Shown here: positions 35,059-42,721 of the stretch, piece after piece
Numbering within the stretch: the stretch's first letter is position 1
Layout of the letters: every line of letters begins with the position of its first letter
Origin: Rhodospirillum sp.
GTDB taxonomy: Bacteria; Pseudomonadota; Alphaproteobacteria; Dongiales; Dongiaceae
NCBI GenBank assembly: GCA_013822765.1
Contig: PNKY01000001.1
Location: 310,001-374,000, forward strand
Reading direction: 5' to 3'
DNA length: 64,000 nt
Translations under genes and position numbers: made by a program
Notes under the pieces: generated by a model
Seen by the model: only the letters and a program-made list of their open reading frames with translations
Databases searched by the model: none
Told to the model about the DNA's origin: nothing

Positions 35059-35072
35059 CGGCAAACCTATGA

Positions 35073-35087
35073 ATGAATTGTACTCAT
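35073..35087. promoter_or_regulatory. Possible LysR box (ATGA-N7-TCAT)
   Basis: ATGAATTGTACTCAT lies 15 bases upstream of the LysR start and 80 bases upstream of the divergent AzoR gene. The short dyad fits the T-N11-A core of LysR-family sites. One copy only, so support is weak. Confidence 0.28.
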
Positions 35088-35167
35088 CTATCTCGTGAGC
35101 AACATGACTTTGTCAATGGGCCCTCGCTGCTCCACAAAGGGACTGAACAGATGAGAGGAAATCTCCC

Positions 35168-35857
35168 ATGCGCCTTCTGCACATCGATTCCAGTGCGCGG
35201 CCGGACCAGTCCGACTGCAATCCCTACGGCTCGCATACCCGGCGCTTGACCAGCCGGTTCGTACGCCGCTGGATGGCTGCCCGGCCCGCGGATTTGGTGA
35301 GCTATCGCGACGTCGGACAGACGCCGCCGCGCCCTGTGACCGGCCGCTGGATCCATGCCGTCTTCACCAAGCCGGAGCAGCGCGAGCCGTGGATGCGTGA
35401 TGTGCTGGCGGAGAGCGATGCCTTGGTTGACGAGTTGCTGGCGGCGGACCTGATCGTCGCGGGTGTGCCGATGTACAACTTCGGCATGCCGGCACAACTC
35501 AAGGCCTATATCGACAATGTCGTGCGGGTCGGGCGCACCTTCGGTTTCGACCGGTCGCGCGCCGGTGACCCGTACTGGCCGATGCTGGCGGGCATGGGCA
35601 AGCGCCTGATCGTGCTCAGTGCGCGTGGCGACCATGGCTACGATCCGGGTGGACGACAGGCGCACGTCAACCATGTCGAGGGCGGAGTGCGCGACGTGTT
35701 CGGCTATCTCGGCGTCACCGATTTCCACAGCACCGCGATCGAATACGACGAGTTCGCCGACGAGAGACTGAAGTCCTCGATCGCCGCCGCCGAGCACGCG
35801 GTCGACGAGCTGGTGGATCGCCTGCTGCAAGAGGTGGAGCGGCAGCAGGCGGCGTAA
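35168..35857 (+). CDS. azoR: FMN-dependent NADH-azoreductase
   Basis: A 229-residue flavodoxin-fold reductase: RLLHIDSSARPDQS (FMN phosphate loop), GVPMYNFGMPAQLKAYIDNVVRVGRTFGF and SARGDHGYDPGG match AzoR closely. It reduces quinones or azo compounds with NADH in the cytosol. It is divergent from the LysR gene and followed after 64 bases by choline-sulfatase. The LysR-AzoR pairing suggests induction by an electrophile. It is not closely similar to the longer homologue at 529. Confidence 0.88.
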   Translation: MRLLHIDSSARPDQSDCNPYGSHTRRLTSRFVRRWMAARPADLVSYRDVGQTPPRPVTGRWIHAVFTKPEQREPWMRDVLAESDALVDELLAADLIVAGVPMYNFGMPAQLKAYIDNVVRVGRTFGFDRSRAGDPYWPMLAGMGKRLIVLSARGDHGYDPGGRQAHVNHVEGGVRDVFGYLGVTDFHSTAIEYDEFADERLKSSIAAAEHAVDELVDRLLQEVERQQAA

Positions 35858-35921
35858 TCGCGATTGACGGGAGCGCGCCGGCCGACGGATGATCGGCGGC
35901 ACCTCCCGTCCCGAGTCCTTG

Positions 35922-37451
35922 ATGCCCCGTTCCGATCCGCGTCCCAACATCCTGTTCGTGATGTTCGATCAGATGGCAGCCTTGTCGCTGCCGGTCTATG
36001 GGCATCCGGTGGTGCGGACCCCGCACATGGCGCGCTTAGCCGCGCGCGGCACTGTGTTCGAGAACGCTTATTGCGCTTCGCCGCTGTGCTCGCCGTCGCG
36101 CTTCGCGATGCTGACCAGCCTGCTGCCGAGCCGCATCGGCGCCTACGACAACGCGACCGAGCTGCCGGCGAGCGTGCCGACTCTGCTGCATCACCTGCGC
36201 AACGCGGGCTATCGCACCTGTCTTTCCGGCAAGATGGATTTCACCGGCGCCGATCAGCTGCACGGCTACGAGGAGCGCCTGACCACTGACCTGTCGCCGT
36301 CGGATTTCGGCTGGGTGCCGGACTGGGAACATCCGGACCAGGTCCAGCCCTGGTTCCATACACTGCATTCGGTGGCGGAGGCGGGCCCGTGCGATCACTC
36401 GCTGTCCCTGCAATATGACGAGGACGCGTGCCAGCAGGCGGTGCATTGGCTGCACGCCGCGGCGGACCGTCCCGATGGCCGGCCATTCATGCTCACCCTG
36501 TCCATCATGCATCCGCACGATCCGTACCAGGGGTCGCGGCGGTTCTGGGATCTCTACCAGGATGACGAGATCGACCCGCCCGCCGCGGGCAAGCGCACGG
36601 CGAAGGACCGCAACGCGGTGGAGCGGCGCATGTTCGCGCTCTACGACCGCGACGAGATTGCGATCTCGGCCAAGCAGATCCGTCGCGCGCGGCGCGCCTA
36701 CTACGCCATGATCAGCTATTGCGATGATGTGCTGGGCCGGCTGCTGAGCACGCTCGCGGTCAGCGGCCTTAGCGACAACACCATCGTCGTCGTTACCTCC
36801 GACCACGGCGACATGCTGGGCGAGCGTGGCCTGTGGTACAAGATGACGTTCTACGAACGCGCGGTGCGCGTGCCATTGCTGTTCGCCGGCCCGGGCATCA
36901 AGCCGCGCCGGCGCATCGGCGAGGCGGTTTCCCATCTCGATCTGTTGCCGACTCTCGAAGGTCTGGCCGGCACGCGCGTCGACCGTTCCGAGCTGGATGG
37001 CCGCGACCTGTCGCCGGCGCTGAAGGGCGGCGTGCTCAAGCAGGGCGGCGTGATCGGGGAATATATGGGCGAGGGCTATGACGCCCCGGTGGTGATGATC
37101 CGCCGCGGCGCGCGCAAGTTCGTCTATTCCGTCACGGACGGTCCCGAACTCTACGATCTCGCGACGGACCCGCAGGAGCTGCGCAACCTGGCGCTGGAAA
37201 CGGCGCATCGCGGCGCGGTCGATGCTCTGGTGAGGGAGGCGGAGGGGCGCTGGAATTTCGAGCTCATCCGGGCGGAGGTCATCGCCAGCCAGAGGCGGCG
37301 GCGCGCCATTCACGCGGCCTTGACCACGGGGCGCATCGCACCTTGGGACTACGCCCCGCGAACCGATGCGGCGTCCTCGTACTATCGCAATTATGACAGT
37401 GCGCGGCCCGATCCGGACCGCCTGCTCCGGCGCCCTCGCCCGGCCGGCTGA
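35922..37451 (+). CDS. betC: Choline-sulfatase
   Basis: A 509-residue type I sulfatase. The formylglycine motif is Cys56-S-P-S-Arg60 (SPLCSPSRFAMLTS). The rest follows BetC closely from memory: NILFVMFDQ, YDNATELPASVPTLLHHLRNAGY, LSGKMDFTGADQLHGYEERLTTD, FGWVPDW, HPHDPYQGSRRFWDLY, SDHGDMLGERGLWYKMTFYE and the C-terminal PWDYAP. It hydrolyses choline-O-sulfate to choline and sulfate in the cytosol. ATG 35922 puts the protein start seven residues before PNIL, as in known BetC; ATG 35889 is an alternative. betA, betB and betI are not in the window, so the choline must be processed by genes elsewhere. Confidence 0.9.
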   Translation: MPRSDPRPNILFVMFDQMAALSLPVYGHPVVRTPHMARLAARGTVFENAYCASPLCSPSRFAMLTSLLPSRIGAYDNATELPASVPTLLHHLRNAGYRTCLSGKMDFTGADQLHGYEERLTTDLSPSDFGWVPDWEHPDQVQPWFHTLHSVAEAGPCDHSLSLQYDEDACQQAVHWLHAAADRPDGRPFMLTLSIMHPHDPYQGSRRFWDLYQDDEIDPPAAGKRTAKDRNAVERRMFALYDRDEIAISAKQIRRARRAYYAMISYCDDVLGRLLSTLAVSGLSDNTIVVVTSDHGDMLGERGLWYKMTFYERAVRVPLLFAGPGIKPRRRIGEAVSHLDLLPTLEGLAGTRVDRSELDGRDLSPALKGGVLKQGGVIGEYMGEGYDAPVVMIRRGARKFVYSVTDGPELYDLATDPQELRNLALETAHRGAVDALVREAEGRWNFELIRAEVIASQRRRRAIHAALTTGRIAPWDYAPRTDAASSYYRNYDSARPDPDRLLRRPRPAG

Positions 37452-37513
37452 TTCTCGATCGGCGCTAATTCCTGGGCAGGCTTCTGCTCAAACCCTGTGC
37501 AAGCGCTCACCGC

Positions 37514-37548
37514 CGCGATCCGAAAATCGCGGAATCCCGCCGGATTCC
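37514..37548 (+). terminator. Tandem short hairpins after choline-sulfatase
   Basis: Two adjacent perfect hairpins: CGCGAT-CCGAAA-ATCGCG (37514-37531) and GGAATCC-CGCC-GGATTCC (37531-37548), about 60 bases after the betC stop. There is no T-tract, so a factor-assisted stop or mRNA 3'-end protection is more likely than classical intrinsic termination. They lie in the 325-base spacer 37452-37886 upstream of the convergent PRC-barrel gene's terminator, which otherwise holds no gene. Confidence 0.4.
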
Positions 37549-37692
37549 GATGCCGAATGTCCTGGTACGCTTCCTGCTAATTGAAGAAGGAACGCGAGGT
37601 CGAAGTCATAGGGAGGCTGGGATCTCGAAACACCGGCAGGTGGGCTGGCCAAGGCTCCTGATCTCCTGGGCGCGGCCTGCTTGACGTGTTGC

Positions 37693-37716
37693 GGCCGGCG
37701 GCGCGAGCCGCCGGCC
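37693..37716. repeat. Perfect GC-rich hairpin GGCCGGCGGC/GCCGCCGGCC
   Basis: Ten-base perfect arms (37693-37702 and 37707-37716) around a GCGA tetraloop (GNRA class as RNA). It lies in the convergent spacer between betC and the PRC-barrel gene and may help to separate the two transcripts. Confidence 0.45.
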
Positions 37717-37763
37717 AAAGCTTAGACGCGATCTTCCGGAGTACCGCCAGCACTCCGAAGAGA

Positions 37764-37797
37764 CGGCCCGGTGGCGCCTTCGGGTGTCATCGGGCCG
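37764..37797 (+). terminator. 15-bp hairpin with UUCG tetraloop
   Basis: CGGCCCGGTGGCGCC (37764-37778) and GGTGTCATCGGGCCG (37783-37797) pair over 15 bp around TTCG, closed by C-G. Three pairs are G-U only when the plus strand is transcribed, so the structure belongs to a plus-strand RNA, i.e. read-through from betC. There is no T-tract after it. A stable UUCG hairpin can mark a 3' end or pause polymerase. Confidence 0.45.
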
Positions 37798-37811
37798 TTG
37801 GCGTTCTGGGC

Positions 37812-37849
37812 GAAAAGAAAGCGCCCGTCGGGATGAACCGGCGGGCGCT
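37812..37849 (-). terminator. Intrinsic terminator of the PRC-barrel gene
   Basis: Read on the minus strand: stem GCGCCCGCCGG / CCGACGGGCGC with one C-A mismatch and a 6-base loop, then TTTCTTTT. It begins 38 bases after the stop of the PRC-barrel gene at 37887 and has all features of a rho-independent terminator. Confidence 0.8.
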
Positions 37850-37886
37850 GCGCGCGATTGAGGGGAATCGCGCTGAGTGTCGGTGA

Positions 37887-38561
37887 CTAGTTGTTGGTGG
37901 TCGGAGCCGGAGCCGGCGTGGTGGCCGGCGCCGACTGCTGCTGCAGCTGCGCCGCATCAGCCTCCGCCTTCTGGGCTTCCTGGGTCTTGAAGTCAGGCGC
38001 CGCCTCGAGCTGGTCCTTGTTGTACTGGACCTTGGCTACTTCGGCATCCGGCTGGATGTCGACTTCGCTCCACTGCAGGCCAACCTGCTTCGCGCCGAGG
38101 CCAAGGACGCCTCCGACCGACAGCACGACGCCGGTCGCCTGGCCCTGCTCGTTGAACAAGATGTCCTTCACCGCGCCGACCTTGTCGCCGTTGGTGTCAT
38201 AGACGGTCATGCCGATCAGCTTTTCGGCGCGCACGTCACCGGCGGCCTGGGCCGGGATCACCGCCTCGGTCGGAGGCGGCGTTGCCGGCGCCTCGGCTTC
38301 GGCGGTGGCCGGCTCGGCGGGCTGGGCCGGATCGGTGGTCGGCTGCTGGGTCACGTCGGTTGTTGCCGGCGCATTCGGATCCGCCGCCGGATCGGCCGCC
38401 GGCTGCTGTTGCGTCATGTCCTCCGCCGGAGCTGCCGGCTGTGCCGGAGCGGCCTCTTCGGCGGGCGGGGTGATGGTCGTCGGCTGGGTCGCCTCCTGCG
38501 CCAGAGCTGGAAATGCGGCGAGCGAGGCGACCGTGGAGAGCAAGAAGAGTTTCTTCAACAT
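37887..38561 (-). CDS. Secreted PRC-barrel domain protein
   Basis: A 224-residue precursor with a clear Sec signal (MLKKLFLLSTVASLAAFPALAQ). About 90 residues of Ala/Pro/Thr/Gln-rich, disordered sequence follow, then a PRC-barrel (AEKLIGMTVYDTNGDKVGAVKDILFNEQGQATGVVLSVGGVLG) and an Ala/Gln/Pro-rich tail. Such proteins are common in alphaproteobacteria; their role is not well known and may be envelope- or photosynthesis-related. GGAAGGAG upstream supports ATG 38561. It ends at a strong terminator and lies 225 bases downstream of the BMC operon end, with its own promoter region. Confidence 0.8.
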   Translation of the reverse strand: MLKKLFLLSTVASLAAFPALAQEATQPTTITPPAEEAAPAQPAAPAEDMTQQQPAADPAADPNAPATTDVTQQPTTDPAQPAEPATAEAEAPATPPPTEAVIPAQAAGDVRAEKLIGMTVYDTNGDKVGAVKDILFNEQGQATGVVLSVGGVLGLGAKQVGLQWSEVDIQPDAEVAKVQYNKDQLEAAPDFKTQEAQKAEADAAQLQQQSAPATTPAPAPTTNN

Positions 38562-38786
38562 CTGCGGGCTCCTTCCTGGGTGCAAAAAACTTGGTTTCGC
38601 CAGGGCCGCGCAGCGGCTGCCCCCGGCGATCACTAGGAAAAAACACGCAGCTATCGGAGGCAGTTCCCGATGGAATCGGGAGCGCGGCAATGTGATCGTC
38701 CGGGCGTGCAAGATGACCCAGCAACGCCACGGAATTCACCGAAAATCACAGAAAGGTCACGAGCGACACGGCGGCGCAGCGGCAGG

Positions 38787-39422
38787 TCAGCGCCCGGATT
38801 GCCGTCCTTCGATAGCGCCCAGCACTTCGTCGATGCGGTCGCGCGCCAGCTCGCAATCGCGCGTGCTGCCGGCGATGAACAGACGGCCGCTGGCGCCGAT
38901 CATCTGCAGGTCGACAAGGGTGATTCCGGGGGCGACTTTCTCGGCTTCGTTGGCGGCCACGGTCGCGAACAAGGCGGGCTCGAGCTCGTAGACCAGCAGC
39001 GACTTGCCGGGCAGCAGCATCGAGGCTTCGCGCGTGCGGTTGAGGATGATGGCGTGCTGGTCCGCGACATTCTCGATGATGTCGGCGAACAGGGTGCGCG
39101 GCTTCAGCTGATCCGCGGCCTTGCGCCCGATGCCGGAGAGAATCGCTTGGCCCGCCGCGCGCAGCGCCGACAGATCGGCGTGGTGCAGTTCCAGGAGGCC
39201 GTACTGCCGCTCAACATAGAGCAGGCCGGGCTCCATGTCGGGCGCGCTCTTCAGCGCTAGGTCGCAGATGCGATGGATCGCGAGGGCAGGCGCCACCTCG
39301 ATGATCAGGCTGTGCTCGCCCTCCATCGGCGGATAGCCGCGCGCTCGCATCGGCGTCGCCATGTAGGCGGCGAACTGCCGCGCCAGCGATTCGATCGGGA
39401 GATAGACGCGCAGCTCGGTCAT
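38787..39422 (-). CDS. BMC-T (tandem-domain) microcompartment shell protein, last gene of operon
   Basis: A 211-residue protein with two BMC (Pf00936-like) domains: the first about 1-105 (ELRVYLPIESLARQFAAYMA...SLIIEVAPALAIHRICDLALKSAPDMEPGLLYVERQYGLLELHH), the second about 106-205 (LKPRTLFADIIENVADQHAIILNRTREASMLLPGKSLLVYELEPALFATVAANEAEKVAPGITLVDLQMIGASGRLFIAG). Trimers of such proteins make pseudo-hexameric tiles, often with a larger, possibly gated, pore. It is clearly paralogous to the BMC-T at 40496 (shared LLPGxSLxVxExxPA and MIGAxGRxxxxG). Last gene of the shell operon. Confidence 0.92.
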   Translation of the reverse strand: MTELRVYLPIESLARQFAAYMATPMRARGYPPMEGEHSLIIEVAPALAIHRICDLALKSAPDMEPGLLYVERQYGLLELHHADLSALRAAGQAILSGIGRKAADQLKPRTLFADIIENVADQHAIILNRTREASMLLPGKSLLVYELEPALFATVAANEAEKVAPGITLVDLQMIGASGRLFIAGSTRDCELARDRIDEVLGAIEGRQSGR

Positions 39423-39491
39423 GCGCCGCCTCTCCCTCCCTCATGAAGAGGGAGGGCAGTGGGAGAGAACACCACCAGCACGACGGTCGCC

Positions 39492-39773
39492 TTACTTCCC
39501 CGGCACCGTTGTGAAGTGCTTGGCGAGGTCGGCGTGCGGGCGCGGGATGACGTGCACCGACACCAGCGTGCCGACGCTGTTGGCGGCTTCGGAGCCGGCT
39601 TCGGTCGCGGCCTTCACCGCGCCGACGTCGCCGCTGATGATGACGGCGACCAGGCCGTCGCCGACCTGCTCGCGGCCGACGATGGTGACGTTCGCCGCCT
39701 TGACCATGGCGTCGGCGGCTGCGAGCGCCGCGACGAAGCCCTTGGTTTCGATCATGCCGAGTGCGTTGGACAT
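39492..39773 (-). CDS. BMC-H (hexameric) microcompartment shell protein
   Basis: A 93-residue canonical BMC-H protein ([57 protein letters not shown]...[12 protein letters not shown]), ready to form the hexagonal tiles that make most of the shell facets. It is the only BMC-H in the locus, whereas RMM loci as described in Mycobacterium carry two. GGAG upstream of ATG 39773. It lies between the BMC-P gene (25 bases) and the last BMC-T gene (69 bases). Confidence 0.97.
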   Translation of the reverse strand: MSNALGMIETKGFVAALAAADAMVKAANVTIVGREQVGDGLVAVIISGDVGAVKAATEAGSEAANSVGTLVSVHVIPRPHADLAKHFTTVPGK

Positions 39774-39798
39774 GTTTGTCTCCGTTCTCTGGTTGAAG

Positions 39799-40056
39799 TT
39801 ACTTCTTCTTGGCGTTGCTGGGCTGGTCCAGCGAGCCGATGATGAGTGCGTCGATCGGGATCTTGCCGCCGCCGAGCCAGGCGGCCGCGGTGGAGCCGGT
39901 CACCACCATGACCTCTTCGCCTTCGCCGCAGCCGAGCACGTCGATGGCGATGATGCGGCTGCCGCCCTCGGTCTCGACCTCGAGGAAGGCGCCGGAGGGG
40001 ATGTGCTCGATCTTCTTGGTGGCCCAGTACCGGCCGATGACGTGACCCCGTATCAT
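39799..40056 (-). CDS. BMC-P (EutN/CcmL-type) pentameric vertex protein
   Basis: An 85-residue protein of the EutN/CcmL family ([28 protein letters not shown]...[29 protein letters not shown]...[10 protein letters not shown]). Pentamers of this fold cap the twelve vertices of a closed shell. Its presence, with BMC-H and BMC-T, means the locus encodes a complete minimal shell. It overlaps the upstream gene by four bases (ATG 40056, upstream stop at 40053). Confidence 0.96.
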   Translation of the reverse strand: MIRGHVIGRYWATKKIEHIPSGAFLEVETEGGSRIIAIDVLGCGEGEEVMVVTGSTAAAWLGGGKIPIDALIIGSLDQPSNAKKK

Positions 40057-40499
40057 GGCTTGGTCCTTTCGAAAGTGAGGCCGAGGGTGCGGGCGCGATC
40101 CTTGGCCAGGGGCGTGATCGTGACATTGGGCCCGAGCAACAGGCGCGAGAGCCCGCGCGGCAATTTGTTGAGCGTGGACTCGGTAACGACGCCGCTGTCG
40201 ATGCGGTGGGATTGCGCGGCCGGTGCGGGAGGCTGCGACGTTGACGCGTGTGTCTGCTGAGCAGCGGCGCGTGCCAAGCGGAATGGATAGCGTCCGGCCG
40301 CGATCTCCTTGGCCTTGGCTGGGTCGCCGGCCAGCGACAGCACACGGCGGGCAAACCCGACGAGGTCGGCGTCGTTCGCAATGGCGACGCGCTCTTCAGC
40401 AGCGGCGGGCGCGGATGCAGCCTTCGGCTTGCGGATAGCGGCGACCTCCTCGGCGATCACCGATTTCACCAGCTCGCGGATGAGATTACGATCGATCAT
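40053..40499 (-). CDS. BMC-associated protein with encapsulation-like N-terminal helix
   Basis: A 148-residue protein that I cannot name. The N-terminus (MIDRNLIRELVKSVIAEEVAAI) is a short amphipathic helix with regularly spaced I/L/V, like peptides that draw cargo to BMC shells, followed by an Ala/Pro-rich linker. The C-terminal about 45 residues (VTESTLNKLPRG...ITPLAKDRARTLGLTFE) resemble the short 'ITPLAxDxAxxLG' segment found in several BMC-associated proteins. It is translationally coupled on both sides (overlaps with the BMC-T and BMC-P genes). A cargo adaptor or core-scaffold role is plausible but unproven. Confidence 0.8.
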   Translation of the reverse strand: MIDRNLIRELVKSVIAEEVAAIRKPKAASAPAAAEERVAIANDADLVGFARRVLSLAGDPAKAKEIAAGRYPFRLARAAAQQTHASTSQPPAPAAQSHRIDSGVVTESTLNKLPRGLSRLLLGPNVTITPLAKDRARTLGLTFERTKP

Positions 40500-41113
40500 G
40501 CCGCGAGCCTCGACAGGTTCTGCAGCGCCGCTTCGGCGGCGGCAGCCGCGCTGCGCACGGAGGATTCTTCGCCGGAGAGATAGACCCGGCCGGTGGCGCC
40601 GATCATGCGGTAGTCGATGACTTTGATGTCGGCATGCTTCTCCGCCTCGTTGGCAGCCAGGATGGCGTAGCTCGCCGGCTGCATCTCCAGCACGAACAGG
40701 GATTCGCCGGGCAGTATCATGGAACCGAGCTTGTTGCGGTTGATGAGGAACGCGTGGACCGGATCGACGCGCGTCACGATCTTGGAGGCGAGGATCTGTG
40801 GCCGCATCGCCTGGCTCTCGTCGGCGTCAAGCGATTCGAGCACAGCCTGCGCCGCCGCCTTCACCAGGCCGGTGGAGCGCGAGTGGAACTCGAGATAGCC
40901 GAACTGCCGTTCCACCACCAGGATACCGCCGCCGACCTCGGCATACTTGAGCGCGACGTCGGTCAGCGGCTCGATGTCGAGCCCGGGCGCCACCTCGATG
41001 ATCTGCGCCGCCATGTTGGTGCGCGGCAGGCGGCCACGCATCCAGCTTGCCATGTAGCACATCGTCTGCGGCTGCATCTGGTCGATGAAGATGAAGGAGC
41101 GCAATTCGGCCAT
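40496..41113 (-). CDS. BMC-T (tandem-domain) microcompartment shell protein, first
   Basis: A 205-residue tandem BMC protein (AELRSFIFIDQMQPQTMCYMASWMRGRLPRTNMAAQIIEVAPGLDIEPLTDVALKYAEVGGGILVVERQFGYLEFHS and, in the second half, LINRNKLGSMILPGESLFVLEMQPASYAILAANEAEKHADIKVIDYRMIGATGRVYLSG). Start ATG 41113 is two bases after the aldehyde dehydrogenase stop; the long open frame upstream belongs to the opposite reading of that gene. Having two different BMC-T genes and one BMC-H gene is an unusual ratio and may mean two kinds of metabolite pore. Confidence 0.93.
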   Translation of the reverse strand: MAELRSFIFIDQMQPQTMCYMASWMRGRLPRTNMAAQIIEVAPGLDIEPLTDVALKYAEVGGGILVVERQFGYLEFHSRSTGLVKAAAQAVLESLDADESQAMRPQILASKIVTRVDPVHAFLINRNKLGSMILPGESLFVLEMQPASYAILAANEAEKHADIKVIDYRMIGATGRVYLSGEESSVRSAAAAAEAALQNLSRLAA

Positions 41114-41115
41114 GG

Positions 41116-42711
41116 CTATTTCCTGAAAGCCGAACGCAGTTCTTCGAGCACGATGCGGCGGATCTCCTCGCGCATCGCGGCGATCTCGTCTGTCATTGCT
41201 CCGCCGCCGGCCTGGGCAAACAGGGATTCGTCGGCGCGCTCCGCTCCTTCCTGCAGGCGGCCGATGGTCATCGGTGCATCGCGACCGACCGGCAGGGGCG
41301 GTTGGTTGTTCCAGGTCTCGAGCGCCGCATAGTCGCCGAACGCCTCGCTCGCCTCGTCGCTGTAGGCGATGCGGGTCCAGTTCACCAGGTGCTTGGGCCC
41401 GATATTCTCGCCGACCGAGGAGCGTCCGAAGTAGCCGGTGCCGATGGTGAAGGACGGTGCCAGGTGCGTGCCGAAACCCGCAGCACCCTGGGCGCAGGGC
41501 GCATTCACCACCACGCGCAGCGCTTTCACCGCGCTGGCATAGCCGAGGATGGTGGCGGGATTGCTGCTGTGGATCGCGGCGGAATGGCCGGCGCCCGACA
41601 TCCGGATCAGCGCGCGTGCGGTAGAAATGCCGGCATGGACATGCGGCACGCGCACGAAGCCCAGCACCGGGCACAGCTTCTCTTTGGACAGCGCTTCGTC
41701 GATGCCGACGCGGTCGATGGGGGTTAGGATGACCTTGGTGGAATTCGGCACCTTGATCCCGACCTTGCCAGCGATCTCGACCGCACTTTTGCCCAACGCG
41801 TCGACGTTGAAGGAGCCTAGGCCGAACAGGTATTCGCGGATGTCGTCGACTTCCTCCGGCTTGGCGACATAGGCGCCTGCCTTGCCGAGCGCCTGCAGCA
41901 GCTTGTCCGCGATGCTCTCCTCCGCCACCACGACGCTCTCGTTGGTGCAGAGGATGGAGTTGTCGAAGCTCTTGGACCCGGTGATGCGCTTGGCGGCGGC
42001 ATTCAGATCGGCGCTGGCATCGACGAAGGCCGGCGCATTGCCGGGCCCGACGCCGATCGCGGGGTTGCCCGAGGAATAGGCCGCGCGCACCATCGGCGTG
42101 CCGCCGGTTGCCAGGATCACGTTGACCCGCGGCGATTGCATCACGTGATTGATCAGCGGCAGGTTGGGCTCGGTGATCACCTGGATGATACCTGCCGGCG
42201 CGCCGGCCTGCTCGGCGGCCTTGGCCATCGCCAGCACGCCCTCGGCGGTAGATTTCTTGGCCAACGGATGCGGCGAGATGATGATGGCGTTGCGTGTCAT
42301 CAACGCAAGCAGGACCTTGAAAAACGCCGTGCAGACGGGATTGGTCGAGGGCGTGAGGGCGAACACGATGCCGGCGGCGCGCGGCACTTCGACGATCTTC
42401 TGTTCCGCGATCACGCGCTTGGAGCAGAAGTCCTCGCCCTTGTAGGCATCGTAGATACCGCGCGAGCAGATCTCGTTCTTGATCTTCTTGTGCTCGGCGA
42501 CGCCGAAACCGGTCTCCTTCACCGCCGCATCGGCCAGCGGCCCGGCGAGCGCGAACGCGGCCTCGGCCGCTGCCTTGGCGATGCGGTCGACGGCGGCGCG
42601 GTCATAGCGCGCGTAGGACGCAGCCGCCCATTCCGCCAGCTGCAGCATCATGTCGGCGGTGCCGGTCTGGCGTTTCTCGCCCGCCAGCAGCTCTTCGACG
42701 ATGGCGTTCAT
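41116..42711 (-). CDS. CoA-acylating aldehyde dehydrogenase of the microcompartment
   Basis: A 531-residue member of the EutE/PduP family. Catalytic Cys255 is in SFDNSILCTNES, and GVGPGNAPAFVD and GGTPMVRAAYSSGNPA are family motifs. It converts an aldehyde, CoA and NAD to acyl-CoA inside the compartment. Residues about 506-531 (MTDEIAAMREEIRRIVLEE...) form a separate amphipathic helix after a Gly/Ala linker, the form of a C-terminal encapsulation peptide; PduP carries its signal at the N-terminus instead. No phosphotransacylase gene is present, as in RMM-type loci. It begins 10 bases after the PLP-enzyme stop. Confidence 0.94.
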   Translation of the reverse strand: MNAIVEELLAGEKRQTGTADMMLQLAEWAAASYARYDRAAVDRIAKAAAEAAFALAGPLADAAVKETGFGVAEHKKIKNEICSRGIYDAYKGEDFCSKRVIAEQKIVEVPRAAGIVFALTPSTNPVCTAFFKVLLALMTRNAIIISPHPLAKKSTAEGVLAMAKAAEQAGAPAGIIQVITEPNLPLINHVMQSPRVNVILATGGTPMVRAAYSSGNPAIGVGPGNAPAFVDASADLNAAAKRITGSKSFDNSILCTNESVVVAEESIADKLLQALGKAGAYVAKPEEVDDIREYLFGLGSFNVDALGKSAVEIAGKVGIKVPNSTKVILTPIDRVGIDEALSKEKLCPVLGFVRVPHVHAGISTARALIRMSGAGHSAAIHSSNPATILGYASAVKALRVVVNAPCAQGAAGFGTHLAPSFTIGTGYFGRSSVGENIGPKHLVNWTRIAYSDEASEAFGDYAALETWNNQPPLPVGRDAPMTIGRLQEGAERADESLFAQAGGGAMTDEIAAMREEIRRIVLEELRSAFRK

Positions 42712-42721
42712 CGCACTGTCC

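Noticed and set aside
40053..41674. One long minus-strand frame running through the first BMC-T gene into the aldehyde dehydrogenase region
   Set aside because: Only the part after ATG 41113 matches BMC-T; the upstream part is the aldehyde dehydrogenase gene read in a wrong frame.
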